The notes: generated by a model not told the origin, from the letters alone. 64,000 bases of DNA from Acanthamoeba castellanii str. Neff (GCF_000313135.1 NW_004457554.1:394219-458218); one strand, 5' to 3'; positions 23,715-37,980 are shown, counted from the first letter of the stretch. Program-made: numbers and translations.

Positions 23715-26054
23715 TCATGACGACAACTCAAGCGAGGGGTGGATGCTGAAGCGCAGGCTCACCCGCCCGCGCTTGAGTTGGCTGCCCGAGTGGTATCGAG
23801 GGCCGGAGGGGGTCTCCTCCTCGCGCGACAGCACCAGGCTCACCTCGAGCGAGTCCTGCGCGTAGGCCTTCTGGAGCGCGTGCACCGTGGCCGGCTCGAT
23901 CCGCACCGCGCCCACAAAGTCCTCCTTGGCCTTGCGAAACACACTCTCCTCTCGCCGTCTGGGCCACGTGCGTGTCGTTGGTCGTGTCGTGTCGTGTTGT
24001 GTCGTGTCGTGTCGTGTCGTTGGTCGTGTCAGAGGGTGAGAAAAGAGCGAAAGAGAGAGGCGGTTGGCGTACCGGTTGAGAACAAAGACACGCAGCTCCT
24101 GGTAGAGCTGGGCCTCGAAGGTCGCGTACGGCTTGCGTTGGTCGCCGTCGGCGGCAGCACTGAGGTCCCACCGCCCGTTCTTGGCGGCGGACGACCACAG
24201 CACGGCCTGGTTCCTGGTCGGCTGCCCGTTCCACGCCCACTGTTGGACCTTGATCGCCACCTCCTTCGCCACCACATCCTCCACCTGACCAACAATAAAA
24301 TTGTTGATTCGAATTAAATCAATAAAAATATAATTCTTTATTTCTTTATTAGGGTCATAAAAATAAATAGATTAAAAAGAAAAGTACCTTGAGAGACCAC
24401 AGGCGCACGGTGCATCGGGCCTCGCTCGCGGCGAGGAGCGAGCGCCGGGTGTCCTCCCAGGCGGCGAGGGGCCGCTCCCACAGGCGCTCCTTGTTGAGGT
24501 GCGACCCGAACGTGTGGAAGCGGCCCTGGGTCTTGATCAGCCGCTTGTTCCGCATCTGCGCCACCTCCTGCCGCCAGCCCTTGTTGTACAGAATGTCCAA
24601 CGCCCCGTTCACCTCGTTCCACGTCTGCCCATCGAACGGCTCTGCGACCATCATCCATAGCGTCAATCACCCGCGCATGTCGCGTGCGTGTTGCTTGTGT
24701 CGTGTCATGTCGTGTGCGGTGGTGCGTGCGTGCGTACCGTTGGGTCCCCAGGGGGCGTAGTGGTGGTAGGTCTTGCCAAGGGTGCGGATGAGGGGCAGGA
24801 TGGAGCGGGCCTCGACGTCGGCGAGGGCGCCCTTGGATGAGATGTCGCCCAGGAGCAGGCTCACCAGCTCGCTCCCCTTCCGCTGCAGCAGGGCCACCCG
24901 GCGCAGCCGGCGCAGCAGGCCCGTGAGTATGTACATCCCGCCCAACTCGAACACGATCGCTCGTATTCTGCACAACACGCACGCACCGCACGACACGCAC
25001 AGTGAGCACACAGTGAGTGAAACTATGGTCGGGCGTGCGTGTGCGGTGGTGCATGTACCGCTCCTTGGTCATGCCCGCATGGGTCAGGCTGATGGTGCAG
25101 CACAGGTCGTCCATGCACCGCATCGCCTGCTGGACCTCGTCGTCTTCGATCGAAGCCTCTGCGAAGACACCTCCAATCAACACTAACACACGCACACTGA
25201 CACACACCACACACACACCATACACACACAGTGTGTCGCATACGTTTGAGTACGATGTCGTAGATCTGCTTGAACAGGCTGCGCAGGTCTTGCTGGCTCT
25301 TCTCCTGCGTCTGCTCATGATCTGGCCCACCATCCTGCAGCCACGTCTCGAATTCGTGGCTCACCTGCTCTCTGCGCCCACACGTCAACAACACACCGCA
25401 CACGCATACAGCACACGCACACGCACACGCGACACGCGACACGCGACACGACACGCACTTTTCAAAGAAGGCGGACTGTCGGGGGACTGCGGGCTGCTGG
25501 TCCTTCTTCTGCTGCTGCGGGCTGCCGCTGGCGCCGCCCGAATTCTTGAGCATGGCGTGGTCGTGCAGCAGCTGCGCAGCGGCGATGCGCGAGGCCGATG
25601 AGGCGCCGAAGCGGAAGAAGGCCAGGTCGCAGTCGATGGGCCGCGGCAGGCGCTTGCACGGACCCACAGGTTTGATGTAGCACTCGCGCTGCAGCTGCGC
25701 CAACAGCGCGACCCCGGCCGCACGCGATGGCGCCAGGTCGTGCGACAGCAGCCAGTCCACCGCCTCCTTACCTGAACCAAATTAAAATAGATATTAAAAT
25801 ACTAAAATTCAAATAATGATACACGTTAATTTAAATGGTAATAAAATGCAACGCAATAACAAACGAAAAGCGAAAAGCGAAGAGCGAAGGCCGAGGGAGG
25901 TACCGACGAAGCACTCACGGAGGAGACGGGAGCGGTTGGGGAGCTTGCGGTCTTTGATGGCCACCCCAGAGCTGGGCGAACGCAGCTGGTGCACCAGCAC
26001 GGCTGGGTCGACGTCCACCGCAGGCGCCTCCTTTCCGTCCGACCGTGCCAACAT
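23715..26054 (-). CDS. DEP-domain protein, otherwise unrecognised
   Basis: The N-terminal part (about 25900-26000 and 25660-25770) reads as a DEP domain: a basic stretch (IKDRKLPNRSRLLRECF), FVG followed after an intron by KEAVDWLLSHDL, then a helix and a YIKPV strand. DEP domains bind membranes or GPCR tails in G-protein signalling. The remaining roughly 450 residues are mainly helical, with no motif I know; one exon carries a conserved-looking block (EPFDGQTWNEVNGALDILY, about 24600-24640). Start ATG is 26052-26054 and stop TGA 23715-23717. It ends 98 bases from the convergent MoeA stop. Function beyond DEP-mediated targeting cannot be stated. Confidence 0.78.
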
Positions 26055-26227
26055 GGCCACGTTTCGTCCGCCCTTTGTGTTGTGTTGTAGTCAAACCACC
26101 AGTTCTTACCTTGTTGGCGCAGAACTAATAACTACGATTTTTAAGGTGGCTGAATCGCGTGCTGCCACGTCAGCAAGTACAACCGCCACGTTAAACGAGC
26201 GAGTACAACTGCTTCTCGTGTAGACGC

Positions 26228-29200
26228 TCAGTCCTTGAAGAAGATGCGGGAGCTGTCGAAGGAGAAGCGGAGGAGCTGGAGCTCGTTGCGGTAGGAGATG
26301 AGCTTGCGGAGGGTGAGATTGAGGGTCTGCTGCTCCTCCTTGTCCTTGACCTTGGCCTTGGCCAGCGCCTGCAGCTTGGCCTCCTCGTCGCGGTGGCGCT
26401 CCTCCACGGCCTCCCACCAGTGGAGCGAGTCGAAGGCGTCGTGCTGGCCGAGCAGCTTGAGGATGTAGACGAGGCCGATCGCGAAGCCGTCGTCGCTGAA
26501 GGCCGGGTCGAGCGCGCCCTTCTTGGTGAGCTTGTCCTTGGTCTTGAGTATGTGCTGGACAAAGTTGAGCGTGAGCGGCGGGATGATGATGTGGAAGTTC
26601 TTGAGGTGCACGTTGCGCGCGTCCCGGAACTCGGGCGCGAACACGTTGACCAGCATCTTGAAGTACTCGGTGCCCTCGGCAAAGTTGCGCGCCAGATAGT
26701 TGATCGTCGCGTCGAGGTTCTTGGCCGCATCGACCGTGTGCTCCGGCAGCTGGTCGCTCGTCGCCAGCGTTCTGCACGTGTCGTGTCGTGTCGTTTCGCG
26801 TCGCGTATGTTGATTGTCGTGTGCCACAGTCAGTTTAAGGGGCTCAGGTGCCACACACACACACGACACACAACACGACACGACATGCACGGCACACGAA
26901 CCCGAAGGAGGGGATGGAGGCCAGGTCGGGCACGAATTTGATGGCGTTGGAGGTGTGGTAGAGGCCGCCCGACCGGATCATTCGGATGTAGCCCATCGCA
27001 TTGCCGATCTCCGTGATCAGGATCCTGTTGGTGTTTGATTGATTATTGGTTGCCAATGTCAGTCGACGCGCCCGCGCGGCATGTCAGCGACTGCGCGAAG
27101 CGCCTAGGGCTTGAGCGTTGATTGATTGGTGAATGCGCGCGTTATGTATTACCTGAACTGGTCGAGGTAGCTGAGGCCCTGCTCGGTGATGCCCAGCTTG
27201 CGGATCTCCTTGTTGAAGGCCTCGGCCCGGGCGTAGGGGTACCTCGGGTCCTTGCTCTTGTCTGTCTTGCTCTCCTAATCACCAAACATTATTAATAAAA
27301 ATAATAGCGAATAATAATAATAAATAGAAGAAATAGAAGAAAGAACAAAACTACAAATAAAAGGATAAAAAAATACAATAAAATAAAATAGTATTATTTA
27401 CCTTGAAGAAGCGGATGTCCTTGAAGAGGCGGGCCTTGATGTGTTCGTCGTAGAGGAACTGGGAGAAGATGACGAACTTCTGTCGCAGGAACTGGTAGGT
27501 GAAGTTGACGGTGGTGTTCATGATGCCCGTGCCGTGCGTTCGGATCGAGTTGGCGATGTGCGCGATGTTGATGGTGTTGATCGTCTTGTTGGGTCCGCCC
27601 GCCTCGACGAAGATCTGGTTGTTGAGGTTGTAGTTGTACTTGGACACGAAGATGTGGATGTTGCGCATGATCTCCAGCACGTCGAGGCCCTGGTCCAGCG
27701 TCTGCTCCCCCCCCAGCAACACATTCACGCCCGCCTGTGTGAGTCCACACACCGCACACACCGCACGACACGCGAAGGAAGGGGGCAGGGTGGCACACGG
27801 ACCTGGCCGGGGAGATGGACTTCGGTGAGGTGGAGACCGTACTTCTCGGCGGCGAGGTTGCGCATCTCGCCGTAGGTCTGCCAATCGTAGAGGGCCACCG
27901 TCGTGAGGTTGTAGAACGTCGTGTCTAGGTAGTGCCCCACGTAGCCGGCCACGTCCACCACCTGCCCATCACCACCAGCGTCAGCACTCGGCCCCACTTG
28001 GACACGACACGACACACGGGGGGAGGGGGGTGAACGTACCTTGTCGAACACTCGGAGGGGCCGTAGCCGCACGAGGGAGGCGAGGTCCTGGAGGCCGTTC
28101 TTCCACGGGTCGCGCTCAGACACGGCGAGGTGCGAGTGGATGTGCAGACGCAGATCGGTTTCGATGTCCCGACACAGCCGATCGAGCAGGTGCTGCACAA
28201 ACACACGCATGTGAGCCTAGCTCTATGGCACACGACACACAAACGACACACACGACGCGCACGACACACACACAACACAAACGACACACGCTTTCTGGTT
28301 CGCAAGAACTGAGAGACAGATAAATAACATCTGGTGCGCGTACGCTCTTGATGATTTCATCGATGTGATTCTTGAAGGCGGTGAGCATGTCCTCTCCGGG
28401 CTTGTGAACCGCTGCTCGGAGGAGCGGCACCACATCCTGCAGAGCCGCACACAAATACTGCACAAAGTATTGTGTGTGTGTGTGTGTTCGTTACGTCAGG
28501 AAACGTGGAGCGAACAGCAAGGAAAGGGAGTGGGCCGCGTACGTGGAGCTTGTGTGCGGTCTCGGGGTTGGCGTAGATGTCGTCCAGGTGCGGGGGCAGC
28601 ATGTTCTTGGACCAGAAGAGGAACTCGCACTTGGTCGAGTCTCGGATGCGCTCGCCGAGTCCGCTCAGCAGCTCGAGCTTCTTGACGCCGGCCTTGAGCT
28701 CCTCCATCTCCTGCTCCTTCACAAAGTCCTGCTCTTCATCACCGCACACGGTGAGCACACCGCGCGCAACACGCAACACGCATGACTTCGTTGATGCGTT
28801 TGGAGGGCGCGTACGGGCTGGAAGAGGACGTGGAGGCACAGGCGGAGAAGGAGTAGGCGATTGTAGGTGGGAGCGCCCTGCAGGATGTTCAGGCTCAGCG
28901 TGGCCGCCGCCAGCACATCGAGCTTCGCGTCCGAGTACTTGTGTGCCGCCTGTTGTAGCAAAACGACACACACGACACGGCACACGACACACACACGACA
29001 CACGACACGACACACGACACACACACACGTTCGATTAAATGAGAGTTGTGACAACGAATCGCCAGGCTTGAGGTGGTGTCGCGGCGTACCTCGAGGCGGG
29101 CCTTGATGGGCATGAGGGCGGACTGGAGGCGGTGGCACACGACGCGGGCCATGAGCGGGAGCGACTGGCCGATCATGCCCGAGCGGCGGTGGAAGGTGGC

Positions 29201-31254
29201 CTCGATGGCCTTGACCAGCTCCACGGCCTGGAACAGCGCGCGCACCTGGCTCCGCTTGATGGGCGCGCCCAGGGCGACGTGGAAGTGCACCGTCTCGCGG
29301 AAGATGCCGACCAGGCGCTCGGCCAGGGCCGGCCCCTGGGCCAGGAGCGCCATGCGCGTGTTGAGGATGTCGCGCAGCTCGGCCCGGTTGGCCAGGTTGG
29401 ACTCCATGCGCACCATCCAGACCGACACCTTAAGGTACATCTGCTGGATCTCGATCGGCAGGCTCTTGTCGAGCAGGGCCAGGTGCTCGGCGCGCTGCTT
29501 GGAGATGGCGATCTTGCCCAGCGTTTTGACCAGCGGCGCGGCGTGCTTGATGAAGAACTCGGGCGCCTGCCACGACGCGTTGGCCGCCAGGTGCACCACC
29601 TGCAGCCGCTTCTGCAGCTCCCAGATCTTCTTGAACACGTCCTTCGTGGCCGCCACGTCGCGGTACACCAGGTAGTACAGCGCCACCAGCGCGCACGCCC
29701 CCGCGTACTTCATGCCCAGCTCGTCCCTACGTAGCACGACACGACACGACACGGCGATGAGCGAAAAAAACGAAAGAGAAGAGAAGGAAAAGAAGAGGAG
29801 ATGATGATGACGACGACGACGATGATGACGATGAAGGGAGAGGGTACCCGGTCATGGGGTTGGCGAGGCGGGAGGCGAGGCTGGCGTGGATGGTCTGGAG
29901 GTTGAGGAGGAACTCGGTCTTGAACACGCGGTTGTTGCGCACCTCGACGAGGCCCGGGAAATCAAACTCCTGCTCGATGCAGCCCTGTAGAGTGCGACCA
30001 TCGACGAGACAGAGATGTGTGAGAGAACCGCCGTAGGACAAAGAGCGCGTTGGTTCGATATTTGATGTTCGGTGCGCATTCCGCTTCCTGCGTACCTGGA
30101 AGATGAGGCCGTCGAAGAGTTGGCCCTCGAGACTGAGGAGCAGCTTTTCGAACTGCACCAGCTGCTCCTCGTCTGTGTTGAAGCGCGAAGGCGCCGCTCG
30201 CATGGACTTGGTCATTCTGACCGTAGACGAGACGAGACCAATGAACACAGCACCGCGTGACAGAAAAAGAGAAAGAACATTCGTCAGCTTCGTTCGATCC
30301 CCTCTCTTCAAGAGGCCTGCGGGTTGTTGGTGATGATCGGTTGTTGGCGTACCGCTTGTACATGGCCCAGGCCTGCTTGAAGGACTCGTTGGAGGTGATG
30401 ATGGTATCGAGGCTGATCAGGGCCACCAGAAGCTCGCCCAGCTGCTGGTAGACGGTCTGGAGGTGGATGGCCTTGAAGCTGGTGATGTAGAGCTTCTGGG
30501 CCGGGTGGTAGAGCGAGGCCAGCTGCCGCACGACGTTCTGCACCACGAGGTAGACCCGATTGACGAACGTGGAGAAGTCCATGAGGAACGGGTTCAGCAT
30601 GCGGCCCACTTGGGTCTGCGCCTCGCCCTCGCCCAGGTCGCCGTCCTCCCCGAACGCCATGAACGGCGGCGCGAAGCGAGTGTTGGCCTGCAGCGCACAC
30701 GACACACGACACGACACGACACGCAGCACGCCGACGATGCCAGAAGAGCCGAACAAGTGAAGAGGAGCGAGGGTTTGTGAGCAATAGGGAAGACTTGTAG
30801 AGCACGCTACTTGAAAGATGGCGTACTTCGTCAGTGAGGCGCTTCATTTCAGAGCTGAGCGAGGCGAAGACAAGTAGGATCTTGTTGAAGAGCTTGTTGT
30901 CGCTCTTGGTGAGTTCAACGATCTTGGTCTGCTCATAGGGTTCGAAATTGAGGCCGATCGGATCGACGGTCGAATCCCACACATCGCTCAACGATTCGTC
31001 CAGCGTTTCCTCAATCACACGCAATTGGGAGGCAAAATCCTGGACGAAGCTCTCCATGTTGGCCACCAACTTCTCGCCCACCATCTCTGTTCAGAGCATT
31101 CATATTCCATTAGCGCCGGCTCATCTCGGGAATGGCGATATAATAAGTTTTTAAAAAATGCAAAATTAGTGTGACACTACGCGAGCAGAGCGAGCGTACT
31201 TGACGACCCATCGTCGAAGGGGTCGAACTTGTAGTCTTCTTCAGCATCAGCCAT
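26228..31254 (-). CDS. WASHC4: WASH complex subunit 4 (SWIP, KIAA1033 homologue)
   Basis: Core scaffold subunit of the WASH regulatory complex, which activates Arp2/3 on endosomes for sorting. The start ATG (31252-31254) gives [18 protein letters not shown], matching the acidic N-terminus of animal SWIP. Diagnostic blocks are nearly identical to the animal protein as I recall it: a [20 protein letters not shown] segment (about 27640-27705), [20 protein letters not shown] (about 27490-27550), [20 protein letters not shown] (about 26625-26685) and the C-terminal SSRIFFKD with TGA at 26228. Length (about 1,100 residues) fits the family. There are many short introns. Its start is 135 bases from the divergent NDUFB9-like gene. 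Confidence 0.95.
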
Positions 31255-31389
31255 TGTTGTCTCCACAAGCGCGATGTGCAGCTCGGCTTTCTCCTTTGCC
31301 TTTTGCGCATCTTCGGTCATCCGCCTCTTAACCCATCCAAAAAGAAAATCAAAAATTAACGCAAAAACACAAACAATTGGATTGGAAAG
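31255..31389. promoter_or_regulatory. Short divergent promoter region between WASHC4 and NDUFB9-like genes
   Basis: 135 bases between two start codons on opposite strands. The WASHC4 reading frame stays open upstream for some distance, so its start could lie slightly further out. No core promoter motif is clear. Confidence 0.4.
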
Positions 31390-31954
31390 ATGAACAAGGG
31401 CGGATTGTCGTCTGTGGCTAATGCGGCGGTGGGAGAAGCCCACCGCAGGCACGTTTGCCACTTGTACAAGCGAGCGCTTAAGCTTCAGCTCGATTGGTTG
31501 GTGAAGCGCGAGACGTGGTACCCCGAGGCCAACAAGACCCGCGCCCTCTTCCGCCAGCACATGAATGAAACCGACCCGCGCACCATTTCGCGCCTCGTCA
31601 AGGATACTGAGAATCTTCTTTATACCTACCGCCATCCCGACCCCTACGTTTGTACGTGTTCCCTCCTGTATACATTGGGGGGGGGCATTTCTTTTATTTT
31701 AATTTTGCGACATCCTCAATCTAAATCCATTTTTTTCTCTTTGCATTCAGCTCCAATGTCCGAGGGAGGCACCAAGTGGCAGCGAAACGTGCCCGTTCCC
31801 CCGGAGGTTCGTACCTTGGCTCCCGAGGCGCTAGTCCCCTGGTGCGTGCAGACGTCTGACTGTGCGGTGTACGTGGGTGCAGGTTGCGGAGAACGGCTGG
31901 GCCGAGTTCGACTACGAAGAGTTTGAGCAGCCTCCGCCCAAGGCCGACTTCTGA
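31390..31954 (+). CDS. NDUFB9: Mitochondrial complex I LYR subunit, NDUFB9 (B22)-like
   Basis: Accessory subunit of NADH:ubiquinone oxidoreductase in the mitochondrial inner membrane; LYR proteins bind acyl carrier protein. The frame starts MNKGGLSSVANAA and has the LYR-type motif HLYKRALKLQLDW (about 31459-31497). It then has a family-typical spaced pattern TRALFRQHMNETDP and an ending YRHPDPY (about 31630-31650). Two short exons follow introns (acceptor near 31750; last exon from about 31883) and end PPPKADF with TGA at 31952. Length (about 130 residues) is somewhat shorter than the human protein. A polyadenylation-type AATAAA lies at 31979. Confidence 0.83.
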
Positions 31955-32380
31955 GCGCGGCTGCTGAGGAGGACGCAACAATAAACCATCATAACCCACA
32001 ACAACCATCAGGGCGTGCACAACGTTGAAGGCGCTGCCCTGATGCCCAACATTCGCAGACCGCCGTGGTTAGGGTTGCATCGCTACCAACTGGCCAGTCT
32101 CGTCACCTCACGAGGAGACAGTGATCCTGCGACCACGACAGGTGAGCCACTCTTGAGCCAAACGAGCGGCATTCCCAGGGAAGCGGTGGCCCACGACCAC
32201 GCCAAAATGGTGTGCTGGTGATTTCCTTCGGGTTTTTTGGACATTTTAAAAATCTTTCGTGCGCAGGCAACACGACAAGGTTCACCCATTCGCATTTCTT
32301 TCGAAAGAAATCTAGATCAACGTCAGCCTTCCACCTTCCTCTACTCGCCCATCTCTCATTCCTCAACGACAAAAGCAAAC
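31955..32380. other. Intergenic, 3' region of NDUFB9-like gene and promoter of CDK5
   Basis: Contains the AATAAA near 31979 and a TTAGGGTT-like telomere-type octamer near 32068. I see no coding signal here. Confidence 0.5.
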
Positions 32381-33898
<1,518 letters not shown>

Positions 33899-34248
33899 AG
33901 CCTTCAAACGACGAGCTTGCTTGCTTCTGTCCTCTCTCCTCCTCTACGTACGGCCAAGACTACATGAGCCTTGACCGCACCGCCCTAACGGTACCACCTT
34001 CCGGCAGAGGAGTGGAGCAAGACAGGAACAAGACCCCCGTCTGTAGAGCAATCTCTCTTCTTCTCTTTTCCATTCCTCGTTGTTCTCTATTTTGTTTTTG
34101 GTGTAGAGGCCACCCAGTTACAAATTACACGCGTGTACCATCCGCTCCCCGATTCTTGGGGGGGGGGAAGAACGAAAGTGATGAAGGTGCGGAGCAGAGC
34201 GAACAGCCAACGTGCTCAGCCCTTTGTTCGCTTTTTCAGATGGCTACA
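33899..34248. other. Convergent 3' region between CDK5 and AIG1-A
   Basis: Untranslated and spacer sequence with a G9 run near 34158. The same spacer occurs at 38614-38961 with small indels. No gene is seen. Confidence 0.5.
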
Positions 34249-35333
34249 TTAAAAAAGCACACAGCCCCCGCCCTTAGTAATCAGCTGCTGCGGCGTAGGG
34301 GCGTTGCGGAGCCTCTCCTCGGCTTCGCCACGCAGTTTGGCCTCGAGTTCGGCGCGTGCTGTCACCAACTTGAGCTCGGCCTGCAGCTCGGCCTGCAGCT
34401 CGGCCTCCTGGATGGCCAACCTGGCCTTCTCCTTCTCAAGGGCCATCACGGCATCAATCTCGACCTGCCTCAGCCGCGCCACCTCGGCTGCGCGTTCACC
34501 CTCAGCCGCGGCCTTCATGTCATCATACTCCTTCTGGGCAGCCTCAAGGCTCTCAATGGTGAACTGCACCAGCTTGTTGCTCTGCATCACCTGAAGGAGC
34601 AGGTCCTTGGCCAACTCATGGCCCTTGGTGTACATCTTGTCCATCTGCTTGTTCTTCAATGATCTGTTGTTGATGAAGAGCACCTTCTGTGCACCCACCA
34701 TTCTAAGCACATGGTCAAACATCTTGTTATTGCACACATCATGGAGCCACTGGGCCTGCGCCTGGGTGTTGTTGGCCAGGTCCTCAGTGTGGGTGACCAC
34801 CAGCCACAGGTTGCCCAGCAACTGATCCCTGAGAATGGCCCTGAACAGGTACCTGTGCTCACCCAACAGATAACATGTTTATATTAACAAATGTTAATAA
34901 ACCATGCTCTTATACACATCATGCCACATAAAAACAAAATCAATACATGAAGAAGGTGTGTGTACATGACAATGAGGTAGTTCTCCTCAGTGAAGTGCTC
35001 CTTCTTGATGCAGAGGAAGAAGAAGTCAATGCCACCCACCAGTGATATGATGCCTTCAGTGATCTTCGGCTGCACCAGCTCAGGTTGGTGGGCCATGTCA
35101 CCCAGGCCCATCATGTTGAGCAGCACAAGCAAGATGCTGTGCACCAAGTATTCAATGTGGGCCTGCTCAGCCATTGACATAACACTGGCCACACCAGCTG
35201 AGGTCTTGAAGTTGGCGCCCAGGCACAGGAGGTTGCCCAGGGTGGACTTGCCTGTGCTGGTCTTCCCCACCAGGCACAGCTGCACTTCATGAAGTGGCAA
35301 TTGTTGTTTGTCTTGTTGCATGATGCACTCCAT
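34249..35333 (-). CDS. AIG1/GIMAP-type GTPase A, CpG-depleted allele, C-terminal CaaX box
   Basis: Exon 1 (about 34966-35333) starts MECIMQQDKQQ and carries the P-loop GKTSTGKST (about 35240-35266) of an AIG1-type GTPase. Exon 2 (34249 to about 34850) continues with the end of the G domain, a long charged coiled coil and the tail GGGCVLF (TAA at 34249), a CaaX prenylation box. The G3 motif, DTMGLGD in its relatives, reads NMMGLGD here. Compared with the other version (38962-39390), almost all CpG are replaced by TpG or CpA, causing many R-to-Q, A-to-V and T-to-M type changes. The reading frame is open, but the altered G3 suggests impaired GTP binding or hydrolysis. Confidence 0.78.
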
Positions 35334-35593
35334 GAGGAAGCTGGGTGATGTTGGCTGTTGGCTGTTTGTTGAGTGTAAGTTGAGGATTTGCCAACCTTGC
35401 CTACTGTTATACTTTTTCCGCTGAAGTTTGAGATGTTTAATTTTGGTGCAAAGCAATCCCCAATCATAAAACCTCCGTTTCGACCGAATCGGAGAATAAA
35501 GTTCTTCCAGATCTTCGGCCGAACCGAGAATAAAATTGAACTGCAAGCGCGTCGACTTCACAACACAACCCAAGTCTCAACAACAAGCCTACC

Positions 35594-36503
35594 ATGTCGA
35601 CCACCACACGGAGGGCTGTGTCATTCCAGACCCGACCTGTTCACCCGGCCTCCAGCCAAACGCCCGGGCAAGTGGGCCAACAGGCCTACCCCGAGCTGCA
35701 CCTCCTTCTGCGCGTCTTGGACGCAATGGGGCTCGACGACACCCAGCGCCCGCCTGAAGTGGTGCGGCAACAGATCCAACCTACGTTGCCTACAAGTACG
35801 AACACGACGCACGACACGACACGACCCCGCACCCACACTAATATCTTTATATTGGCAAAAGGTACCTGAGTGCTGGGCGAAGGGTGCCTGGGCAACGTGT
35901 GGCTGGTGGTGGCGGCCTCGGGCGCCGATCTGAGCCGCGATAGCGGCGCCCAGCAGGCGTGGGTGCGTCAATCGCGCAGCAATCGCCACTTTGAGGAGAT
36001 GGTGGGCCGGCTGGGAGCCGATCGCATCGTGTTCGTCGAGAACCCGCCCGAGCCTGCCGCCGCCGCCGCGGGATCGGGGCGCGAGGAGGAGTTCAACGCG
36101 CAGCGCCGGGACGAGGCTCGGGCCGCGCTGCTGCGGGTCATCACCGCCAACGCGCCGACGCGCTACACGATCGCCGAGCTCGAACAGGCCCAGGAGGCCT
36201 ACGATCGCCAGTGCCGCAAGCTCGAGGCGAGGGCTGCCGACGAGGCGCGTCAAGTGAGGGAGGAGCAGGTGCGCGGCGACAGAACAGGAGAGGGCGCAGC
36301 TCGAGCAGAGGCTGCGGGAGATCGAGGAGCGGCTGCAGCGGCAGCTGGGGGAGCTGCGGGCGAGTCAGCAGCGGGCCGTGGAGCAGGCGGCCGTTACCTA
36401 CGTCCAGCACAAGACGAGGGCGCTCGACGTGGTCATGGAGGGCTTGCAGGTGGTCGGAATGGTTGTCAGTGCCGGCAAGTGTTGCAATAAACGAATGACT
36501 TAG
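35594..36503 (+). pseudogene. AIG1-type GTPase B, broken allele (P-loop deleted, frameshift, CaaX lost)
   Basis: Starts like the other version at 39570 (MSTTTRRAV). It lacks about 59 bases holding the P-loop, bounded by GCTGTG direct repeats, and about 10 bases shortly after; together these restore the frame. It also lacks the segment encoding the TQGIASLAGG to FTE region and eight bases near the second exon. It has a two-base loss in the coiled coil near 36272. The ending reads GKCCNKRMT instead of GKCVLQ because GCGT is missing near 36479. The coiled-coil body is otherwise clearly homologous. No GTPase could be made. Confidence 0.8.
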
Positions 36504-36512
36504 CAATTACAC

Positions 36513-37909
36513 TCAGAGGGCGTCCAGGAACTTTTGATAGACGCGGGCGCAGATCTCGGCGTCAACCAAAGCCCCATGTGTACGCCTGGACCGCCACGCA
36601 AATAAAGAAAAAAAGAAAAGAAAAAGAAAAGGAGGCGGGTAAGGCAAATAATCGCACGCCGCTACACCACAAGGGGCGCACGTACCGTTCAATGATCTGG
36701 TCAATGCGGAAGTGGCTGGCCAGGTCGTCGAGCGAGTACGCCATGCCCGGGTACTTGGCACGGTAGTAGCGCAGCGTGCAGAACACCTTTCGGTCGCGCA
36801 CACACCGCACACACCGCACACACCGCACACACCGCACACACCGCACACACCGCACACACCGCACACACCGCACACACCGCACACACCACGCACACGGCAA
36901 ATAAATACAATGGAATGGTGGTTTGGGGTGAAGAAGAGAGTGAGGAGCGCACCTTGTTGCCGTGCATCGGGATGTCCCACCGACGCAACTCCTGGCAGAG
37001 CATGCGCATATCGAACCTTGAAGGCCAAGTGGAGCGGAGGTGTGAGAAAGTGTTGGCCTTCACTTCGCAACGAAACTCGCACGACGGATATGGGAAACCT
37101 TACCGGCTGTTGTGCGCGACGAGCGGCGAGTGGCCAACCCATCGCATGAAGTTGGTGAGCACGATCTCGATGGACTGATGGTACGACAGGACTTCTGCAC
37201 CGGTGAAGAATTGTTAGTGTCGTGTGTGTCGTGTGTGTGTGTGTCGTGTGTGTGTGTCGTGTGTGTGTGTGTCGTGTGTGTGTGTGTCGTGTGTGTCGTG
37301 TGTGTCGTATGTGACCTTCGGAGAGACCGTGGGCCTTGAAAGCATACGGGTTGATCGAGCCCATGGCCTTGGCGTAGCTGCGAATAGAATAGTAGTTCTT
37401 TCAGTCCACGTGCACAAGCCTCCACACCACTTTCTCTCCCGACCCACCTCTGAAACACGATGCCCGTCCGCTGCCCGTCTATCAGCTCCACGGCCCCGAT
37501 CTCAATGATGCTAATGGTCACCAGGGGTCAGTGCAGCGTTATTAATTATCGTTCACGCACCGCCGCACACGGACGATCATATATCACGCACGTGCACAGC
37601 GCCGTGAACTTACCTGTCATCAGCGCCAAAGCCCGATGTCTCCAGGTCGAAGATGACGACCCGGCCCTCCTCGATGGGTAGGAGCACGTCGGTGTAGCGC
37701 ACGGTGTCACTCACCAACACCTTCGTCTCGAGCGTCACCGGCGCTACTGCGATCAGTGGCTTGGCGTCAAGTGCTGTGTGTGTGTTGTGTTGTGTTGTGT
37801 TGTGTTGTGTGTGTGTGTGTGTGGTGAGCGCTAGTCCATGTCGCCAACTCTTATCATCAGGGCATACGCGAGGCGACTGGCAAGCCCTGTGCCGCACCGG
37901 CCGCCAGCT
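36513..37909 (-). CDS. DnaQ-like DEDDh 3'-5' exonuclease, first version, truncated by N gap
   Basis: Same gene as 40639-43116, cut at its 5' side by the gap at 37910. It contains Exo I FDLETSGFG (about 37624-37660), Exo II HNSR/FDMRML across an intron (about 37000-37120) and Exo III HGALVDAE (about 36553-36580). It ends FLDAL with TGA at 36513. It differs from the second version mainly in intronic repeats (37215-37312, 36799-36893). Confidence 0.82.
36797..36894 (+). repeat. (CACACCG/CACACACCG)n array in exonuclease intron
   Basis: About ten copies of a 9-base ACACACCGC-type unit. The equivalent intron in the other version (40904-40961) has fewer, mixed units, so length differs between the two versions. 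Confidence 0.9.
37215..37314 (+). repeat. (GTGTGTCGT)n array in exonuclease intron
   Basis: Low-complexity GTGTGTGTGTCGT units. The matching intron at 41274-41330 is shorter and carries CTTGT variants. Confidence 0.9.
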
Positions 37910-37980
37910 NNNNNNNNNNNNNNNNNNNNNNNNNNNNNNNNNNNNNNNNNNNNNNNNNNNNNNNNNNNNNNNNNNNNNNN
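37910..37980. other. Assembly gap (71 N)
   Basis: Run of N. Sequence to the left (33239-37909) matches sequence to the right (37981-41901), so the gap joins overlapping contigs and need not represent missing DNA. Confidence 0.98.

Noticed and set aside
36797..36894. CRISPR-like regular repeats
   Set aside because: Units are 9 bases with no spacers; a microsatellite in a eukaryotic intron.
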